This document shows positions 6,608-9,060 of a stretch of DNA of 9,060 nucleotides, piece after piece. The notes beneath the pieces are model-generated. The model was not told where the DNA came from. It ran no database searches and saw only the letters and a program-made list of their open reading frames with translations. Origin of the DNA: Deltaproteobacteria bacterium RIFCSPLOWO2_02_FULL_57_26 (GTDB lineage Bacteria > Desulfobacterota > Binatia > UBA9968); the NCBI GenBank assembly GCA_001798455.1, contig MGSI01000059.1:4341-13400 (forward strand), read 5' to 3'. A program made the position numbers and the translations under genes. Numbering within the stretch: position 1 is the first letter of the stretch; the number at the start of each line of letters is the position of its first letter.

Positions 6608-6820
6608 AAGGGAACTTCTGAGGGACCGGCGACGACGGTGGCCGCAAGTAGATCGGTGAGTTCAGCTGACACAGTACGGGGCTTCAAGCGGTGCCCTCGC
6701 CCGAATTAACCTAATTATCCCTAACCCCCTAATTTCCCTGTTTCTTCCAAGTGCTGTTTAGAAGGATGGCGTCATCGTGACGTCTTTCCGACAAGGTGCG
6801 CCACCCCAAAAATGCATGAC

Positions 6821-7078
6821 GTACTACTAAGGAGTTCATAAGTAAGTAGCCATTCGGCGACCGAGTGGCGAGCCCTGAAGGGCGCGGGCAAGCCCTTCGG
6901 GATGACAGATGACAAATTTCAGATTTCAGATTTGAGATTTGCGATTTGAAATTCCTTGCGTAGCAAGGACCTGGTGGCCTACAAGGCACAGGCCCATTGA
7001 CCGCGCTCGGAAGCGCTTGGCCGAGGAAGCCGGCTGGTCGGAGAAATGTCAAGCTACTAATGAACTCTTTAATAATAC
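6821..7078. mobile_element. MITE-like segment bounded by imperfect inverted repeats
   Basis: The left end (6821-6844) and the reverse complement of the right end (7078-7055) agree at 20 of 24 positions with the consensus GTAYTAYTAARGAGTTCAT followed by WAGTA. Past that point the left copy carries an extra AAGT before both continue towards AGTAGC. The 258-bp interior has no coding potential and holds hairpins at 6877-6898 (7-bp stem GAAGGGC/GCCCTTC), 6953-6969 (7-bp stem TCCTTGC/GCAAGGA) and 7003-7016 (GCGCT/AGCGC), plus an 8-unit 7-bp array. No target-site duplication is obvious, and no transposase lies nearby. A paired regulatory site or remnant insertion sequence are alternatives. Confidence 0.35.
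6901..6956. repeat. Eight-unit 7-bp tandem array (unit about GATTTSA)
   Basis: Eight consecutive heptamers in perfect register: two GATGACA, then AATTTCA, GATTTCA, GATTTGA, GATTTGC, GATTTGA and a degenerate AATTCCT. The last unit overlaps a hairpin (6953-6969). The reverse-strand translation gives the familiar spurious peptide FKSQISNLKSEI. The array lies inside the inverted-repeat-bounded segment. Confidence 0.85.
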
Positions 7079-7203
7079 AAACGTGAACCCCTCGCAGTAG
7101 AGGAAGCGAACCGCTAGGACCATACCGGCGTTTCCACTTGATAGACAATCCAGCGTGTCAATTCACGTCCCCCATAGCCCCTGCATTGCACTGCCGGGAG
7201 CGG

Positions 7204-7782
7204 TCACGGTGCGAGAAGAGATATTTTCCAGCCGTCACGCTCGCGCGTGTACAGGTAGCGCTCGTGTAGCCGGTCCGGCTTCCCTACCCAGAACTCTATG
7301 CGCTCAGGCACCAGCCGGTAGCCGGACCAGTGGGGCGGGCGGGGAATTGGCCGGTCCATGTACTTGACCGATACCGATTCGACGGCGGCCATGAGATCGT
7401 CGCGAGACAACAGCTCACTGCTCTGGTTCGAGGCCCAGGCCGCGATCTGGCTTCCGCGGGGACGGGCGGCAAAATATGCATTCGCTTCCTCGTCGGTGAC
7501 CGCCTCCACCGGACCCTCGACCCGTACTTGCTGCTCCAACCGCGACCACCAGAAACAGGCGGATGCGCGTGTGTTTTCCTCCAGCTGCCGGGCCTTGCGG
7601 CTCCGCATGTTCGTGTAGAAGACAAAGCCTCTCTTATCCACGTGCTTCAGCAAGAGCATCCGTACCGTCGGCTGGGAGTCCTTGCCAGTTGTGGCGAAAG
7701 CCGCTGCATTGGGGAGTTCGATTCCGGATTCCTCCGCTCGTGATAATACTTCGTTAAACCGGACGATCGGGTCGTTGCTCAT
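7204..7782 (-). CDS. pdxH: Pyridoxamine 5'-phosphate oxidase
   Basis: This FMN enzyme oxidises pyridoxine or pyridoxamine 5'-phosphate to pyridoxal 5'-phosphate in vitamin B6 synthesis and salvage; it is a cytosolic homodimer. At 192 residues it is shorter than E. coli PdxH (218), mainly at the N-terminus, as in many bacteria. The FMN-binding part reads VRMLLLKHVDKRGFVFYTN followed by MRSRKARQLEEN and an ACFWW strand; QQVRVEGPVE and the RGSQIAAWAS segment follow. The C-terminal family signature HWSGYRLVPERIEFWVG then RLHERYLYTRE and a final W-K-I-S-L-L-A-P is present, where the commoner ending has R in place of the first of these L-L residues. The start has AAGGAG about 7 bp before the ATG. 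It is a single gene with no partner; repeat-rich DNA flanks it on both sides. Confidence 0.95.
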   Translation of the reverse strand: MSNDPIVRFNEVLSRAEESGIELPNAAAFATTGKDSQPTVRMLLLKHVDKRGFVFYTNMRSRKARQLEENTRASACFWWSRLEQQVRVEGPVEAVTDEEANAYFAARPRGSQIAAWASNQSSELLSRDDLMAAVESVSVKYMDRPIPRPPHWSGYRLVPERIEFWVGKPDRLHERYLYTRERDGWKISLLAP

Positions 7783-7805
7783 TGATTCTCCTTAATAATG
7801 CAAAA

Positions 7806-7830
7806 CGGGGTCAGCCCAGAGTCATTTTTC
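7806..7830. repeat. GGGGTCAG...GAGTCATTTTT repeat motif upstream of pdxH
   Basis: The stretch CGGGGTCAGCCCAGAGTCAT followed by T4C resembles, from memory, a short intergenic motif seen in many bacterial genomes and often near REP-associated (Y1/RAYT) transposases. It lies within 50 bp of the pdxH start and could supply part of its leader. No transposase is in the window. The attribution is recollection, not a search. Confidence 0.35.
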
Positions 7831-7865
7831 ACGAACAAAGCTGTTAAGGCCTCCAGCGTAAGGGC

Positions 7866-7900
7866 AGTTTCCGGTTTCGTGTCTCTGGTTTCGGGTTTAA
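7866..7900. repeat. Five-unit degenerate 7-bp array (unit about GGTTTCG)
   Basis: In register: AGTTTCC, GGTTTCG, TGTCTCT, GGTTTCG, GGTTTAA. Two units are identical and one is strongly diverged. The array is the plus-strand counterpart of the array at 7981-8008, whose reverse complement has the unit AGTTTYG, so the two form an inverted pair around the hairpin at 7926-7979. Confidence 0.65.
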
Positions 7901-7925
7901 CTCGATCCCTCGATGAACTCAAGAT

Positions 7926-7979
7926 CGACCCTGAGCGGTTCGGCTGAGCTCACCGTCGAAGCCAAGGCCGAACGGGTCG
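7926..7979. repeat. Bulged inverted repeat (13 paired bases)
   Basis: CGACCC (7926-7931) pairs with GGGTCG (7974-7979), and GTTCGGC (7938-7944) with GCCGAAC (7967-7973); TGAGCG (7932-7937) forms a one-sided bulge. The pentamer CTGAG occurs on both sides of CGGTTCGG. No T-run follows, so this is not a standard terminator. It looks like a short interspersed palindromic element. Confidence 0.5.
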
Positions 7980-7980
7980 G

Positions 7981-8008
7981 AACTCAAAACTCGAAACTGG
8001 CGACTGTG
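7981..8008. repeat. Four-unit 7-bp array (unit about AACTCRA)
   Basis: In register: AACTCAA, AACTCGA, AACTGGC, GACTGTG, with clarity falling off along the array. On the minus strand it reads as the spurious peptide SSFEFR found where such arrays are translated. It starts one base after the inverted repeat at 7926-7979. Confidence 0.7.
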
Positions 8009-8030
8009 AAAGCGCACATGGGCCTTTTTC

Positions 8031-8060
8031 AGCGGCCTGTTTTATTGCGCAACAGGCGCT
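8031..8060. repeat. Ten-base-pair hairpin with one bulged G
   Basis: AGC-g-GCCTGTT (8031-8041) pairs with AACAGGC-GCT (8051-8060), leaving G8034 bulged and a 9-nt loop. It lies mid-way between pdxH and the membrane gene, in DNA with no open frame of interest, next to a GGCC-T5 tract. No T-run follows the stem on either strand. Confidence 0.5.
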
Positions 8061-8090
8061 CTTATCTGGCGAGCCCAGTCGAGCCGCTGA

Positions 8091-8115
8091 CCACCCTAGC
8101 AAAGTCGAAGGGTGG
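8091..8115. repeat. CCACCCT/AGGGTGG palindromic element plus adjoining hairpin
   Basis: Perfect 7-bp arms CCACCCT (8091-8097) and AGGGTGG (8109-8115) flank an 11-nt core containing AAGTCGA. This looks like a decayed copy of the widespread environmental intergenic repeat with a CCCTGAGC...GTCGAAGGG layout. A second stem, GCTCGT (8115-8120) with ACGAGC (8129-8134), follows immediately and shares base 8115. Confidence 0.55.
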
Positions 8116-8166
8116 CTCGTGTTCGAAAACGAGCACGAAACCCGGGCAAAGCGACACAATATGATA

Positions 8167-8195
8167 TTGACAGGTTTCCCGGCCCTAAGTATGCT
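8167..8195 (+). promoter_or_regulatory. Sigma70-type promoter for the small membrane protein
   Basis: A consensus TTGACA (8167-8172) is 17 bp before TATGCT (8190-8195). Transcription would start near 8202, giving a leader of about 79 nt that contains the CGCAATC array. This is the best -35 match in the window. Confidence 0.6.
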
Positions 8196-8221
8196 CGCGT
8201 GGAATGATCCGAGTCCGCACC

Positions 8222-8249
8222 AGTATTCCGCAATCCGCAGTCCGCAATC
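8222..8249. repeat. Four-unit 7-bp array (unit CGCAATC)
   Basis: In register: a degenerate AGTATTC, then CGCAATC, CGCAGTC, CGCAATC, followed by A5. On the minus strand it gives the spurious peptide DCGLRIAEY. If the promoter at 8167 is used, the array is transcribed into the leader of the membrane protein gene, ending 31 bp before its ATG. Confidence 0.75.
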
Positions 8250-8280
8250 AAAAATTGACGGGACGTAAAGGGGTGGGTGA

Positions 8281-8718
8281 ATGAGGCTCTGGGGCAAAGT
8301 GGTGAGCGGCATGATGCTGTTCATCGCCGCAGTATTCGTGGTCGTCTCCATTTTCGTGCCCGAGGCGCGCTGGGCATCCGTTGTCATCGTCATCATTCTG
8401 ATCGTGCTCGCTCGTCTAGGCGTCCCCGCGCTCGTGCGGTTGTTCTCGTCCTTCACCGGCGACGAGGAGATCCTAGCGAACGGCATCGTAGGATCCGCGA
8501 CTATCGCATCTCTGAAGCCGACCGGGTGGCGCTACAACCGATACTATCCCATCGTCAGGTTCGGCCTCAGCGTGGAGACGGGCGGCGCCGCCTATCCGGT
8601 CGAGATCAAGCAGGCGGTTGATCCGGAGCTGCTTCAGCGGCTCGATCCTGGAGTTGTCGTGGGAGTGCGGGTGGATCGGTACAACCACAAAAAAGTTGTC
8701 ATTGATTGGCGGGAGTAA
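8281..8718 (+). CDS. Small membrane protein with DUF3592-like soluble domain
   Basis: This 145-residue protein of unknown function has two transmembrane helices (about residues 7-26 and 32-53, joined by a short PEARW turn) and a C-terminal beta-rich domain (about 65-145). The latter reads GIVGSATIASLKPTG, then YPIVRFGLSV, YPVEIKQAV, LDPGVVVGVRVDRYNHKKVV and a final IDW. This order (G-x-A-x-I, TG, PxVxF, LxPG, VxVD, V-x-I-D-W) is what I associate with DUF3592-like and SHOCT-linked membrane proteins, in which the soluble domain follows the helices. No catalytic motif is seen. AAAGGGG about 8-9 bp before the ATG is a fair ribosome binding site. A promoter lies 86 bp upstream and an intrinsic terminator lies directly after the stop, so it is probably monocistronic. 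Confidence 0.75.
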   Translation: MRLWGKVVSGMMLFIAAVFVVVSIFVPEARWASVVIVIILIVLARLGVPALVRLFSSFTGDEEILANGIVGSATIASLKPTGWRYNRYYPIVRFGLSVETGGAAYPVEIKQAVDPELLQRLDPGVVVGVRVDRYNHKKVVIDWRE

Positions 8719-8741
8719 AAATAGCGGCGCGGCCGTTTTTA
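8719..8741 (+). terminator. Intrinsic terminator after the membrane protein gene
   Basis: CGGC (8725-8728), loop GCG, GCCG (8732-8735), then T5 (8736-8740). The stem can lengthen through the flanking A-rich and T-rich tracts with one mismatch. It begins right after the stop codon, and its symmetric A/T flanks could let it work on both strands. Confidence 0.7.
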
Positions 8742-8795
8742 TAGACGCTGGGTATACACGCAAAGCGGCGTAAGGATGGGAGAAGGAGGAAGACG

Positions 8796-9060
8796 ATGAA
8801 TCTGACCCAACGAGTAAAAAATATATTATTACAACCGGCAGGGGAGTGGGCGGTCATAGAGAAGGAAGCGACCAGCGTCTCGGATCTCTACACGTCCTAT
8901 ATCGTGCTGCTGGCGGCTATCGGGCCGGTCGCCTCGATCATCGGTTTATCCATCATAGGGATCAACATCCCTTTCGCCGGCACCTATCGCGTGCCACTGA
9001 TGAGTGCAATCGGACAGGCGGTGGTAACATACGTCCTGGCGCTCGCCGGCGTATACGTTC
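8796..9060 (+). CDS. YIP1-family membrane protein (5' part, runs off the window)
   Basis: The open frame continues past the window end; 88 complete codons are visible. The start NLTQRVKNILLQPAGEWAVI, then a short acidic stretch, S-V-S-D-L-Y and a hydrophobic helix YIVLLAAIGPVASIIGLSII (about residues 38-58) is the characteristic opening of bacterial YIP1 domain proteins: a cytosolic amphipathic segment ending in EW-x-x-I, then the first of usually five transmembrane helices. A second helix begins at about residue 70. The bacterial members have no established role. The start is clear: AAGGAGG lies 6 bp before the ATG. A TATAC sequence at about 8752 could be its -10, but no -35 is recognisable. 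It lies after a terminator, so it is likely transcribed separately from the preceding gene. Confidence 0.85.
   Translation, partial: MNLTQRVKNILLQPAGEWAVIEKEATSVSDLYTSYIVLLAAIGPVASIIGLSIIGINIPFAGTYRVPLMSAIGQAVVTYVLALAGVYV

Larger units (their letters stand above)
6608..7203. other. Gene-free region between the mutase stub and pdxH
   Basis: No open frame here resembles a protein. 6608-6820 shows nothing I can name beyond an AT-rich stretch with three CTAA tetramers around 6711-6732. 6821-7078 is an inverted-repeat-bounded segment holding a 7-bp array and several small hairpins. 7079-7203 shows no structure. No T-tract terminator is evident for pdxH. Confidence 0.6.

Noticed and set aside
6901..6956. 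CRISPR array
   Set aside because: Units are 7 bp with no spacers and no cas genes; this is a simple tandem repeat.
6729..7148. 139-codon minus-strand open frame
   Set aside because: Most of its length translates the 7-bp array and hairpins into low-information peptide; no ribosome box or domain.
7913..8164. 83-codon plus-strand open frame
   Set aside because: It is a translation of inverted repeats and the AACTCRA array; nothing protein-like remains.

Overview
The window comes from a moderately GC-rich bacterium, probably Gram-negative and from an uncultivated or environmental lineage. All full-length genes are ordinary chromosomal families (FtsH, DnaJ, CbpM, Crp/Fnr, PdxH, a phosphohexomutase, YIP1). 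The gene-poor parts carry 7-bp tandem repeats and small hairpins of a type I associate with environmental genomes (NC10/Methylomirabilota, Acidobacteriota, Nitrospirota and similar). No 16S rRNA or tRNA gene is present, so this placement is a guess.

Layout. 1-308 (minus): a decayed XRE-type helix-turn-helix gene and a degraded open stretch before it. 309-1739 (minus): a two-gene stress operon, class I DnaJ followed 15 bp later by a MerR-type CbpM-like chaperone modulator. 1740-1925: a divergent promoter region with a 7-bp-arm inverted repeat. 1926-3854 (plus): the membrane AAA protease FtsH. 3855-4042: a clear sigma70-type promoter, then a Crp/Fnr regulator (4043-4723). 4780-6516 (plus): a long phosphomannomutase/phosphoglucomutase-family enzyme, followed immediately by a 26-codon stub that looks like the start of a truncated gene. 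6608-7203: no gene, but a 258-bp segment bounded by imperfect inverted repeats with an 8-unit 7-bp array inside. 7204-7782 (minus): pdxH. 7783-8280: no gene, a dense mosaic of 7-bp arrays and inverted repeats. 8281-8718 (plus): a small two-helix membrane protein with a soluble C-terminal domain, followed by an intrinsic terminator. 8796-9060 (plus): the 5' part of a YIP1-family membrane protein, cut by the window end.

How the genes fit together. DnaJ/CbpM and FtsH form a divergent protein-quality-control unit: cytosolic chaperoning on one side and membrane proteolysis on the other, with shared regulatory DNA. dnaK and grpE are not next to dnaJ. The Crp/Fnr regulator and the sugar-phosphate mutase are co-directional. 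If the stub after the mutase is a GH130 phosphorylase start, that locus once handled mannose-1-phosphate. PdxH (vitamin B6 salvage) and the last two membrane proteins look unrelated to their neighbours.

There is no convincing new defence or secretion system here. The most unusual material is non-coding: four 7-bp-period repeat arrays whose units can be read in one common phase, packed among hairpins around pdxH; a MITE-like inverted-repeat element; and a frameshifted XRE remnant whose break sits exactly on a canonical A_AAA_AAG slippery heptamer.
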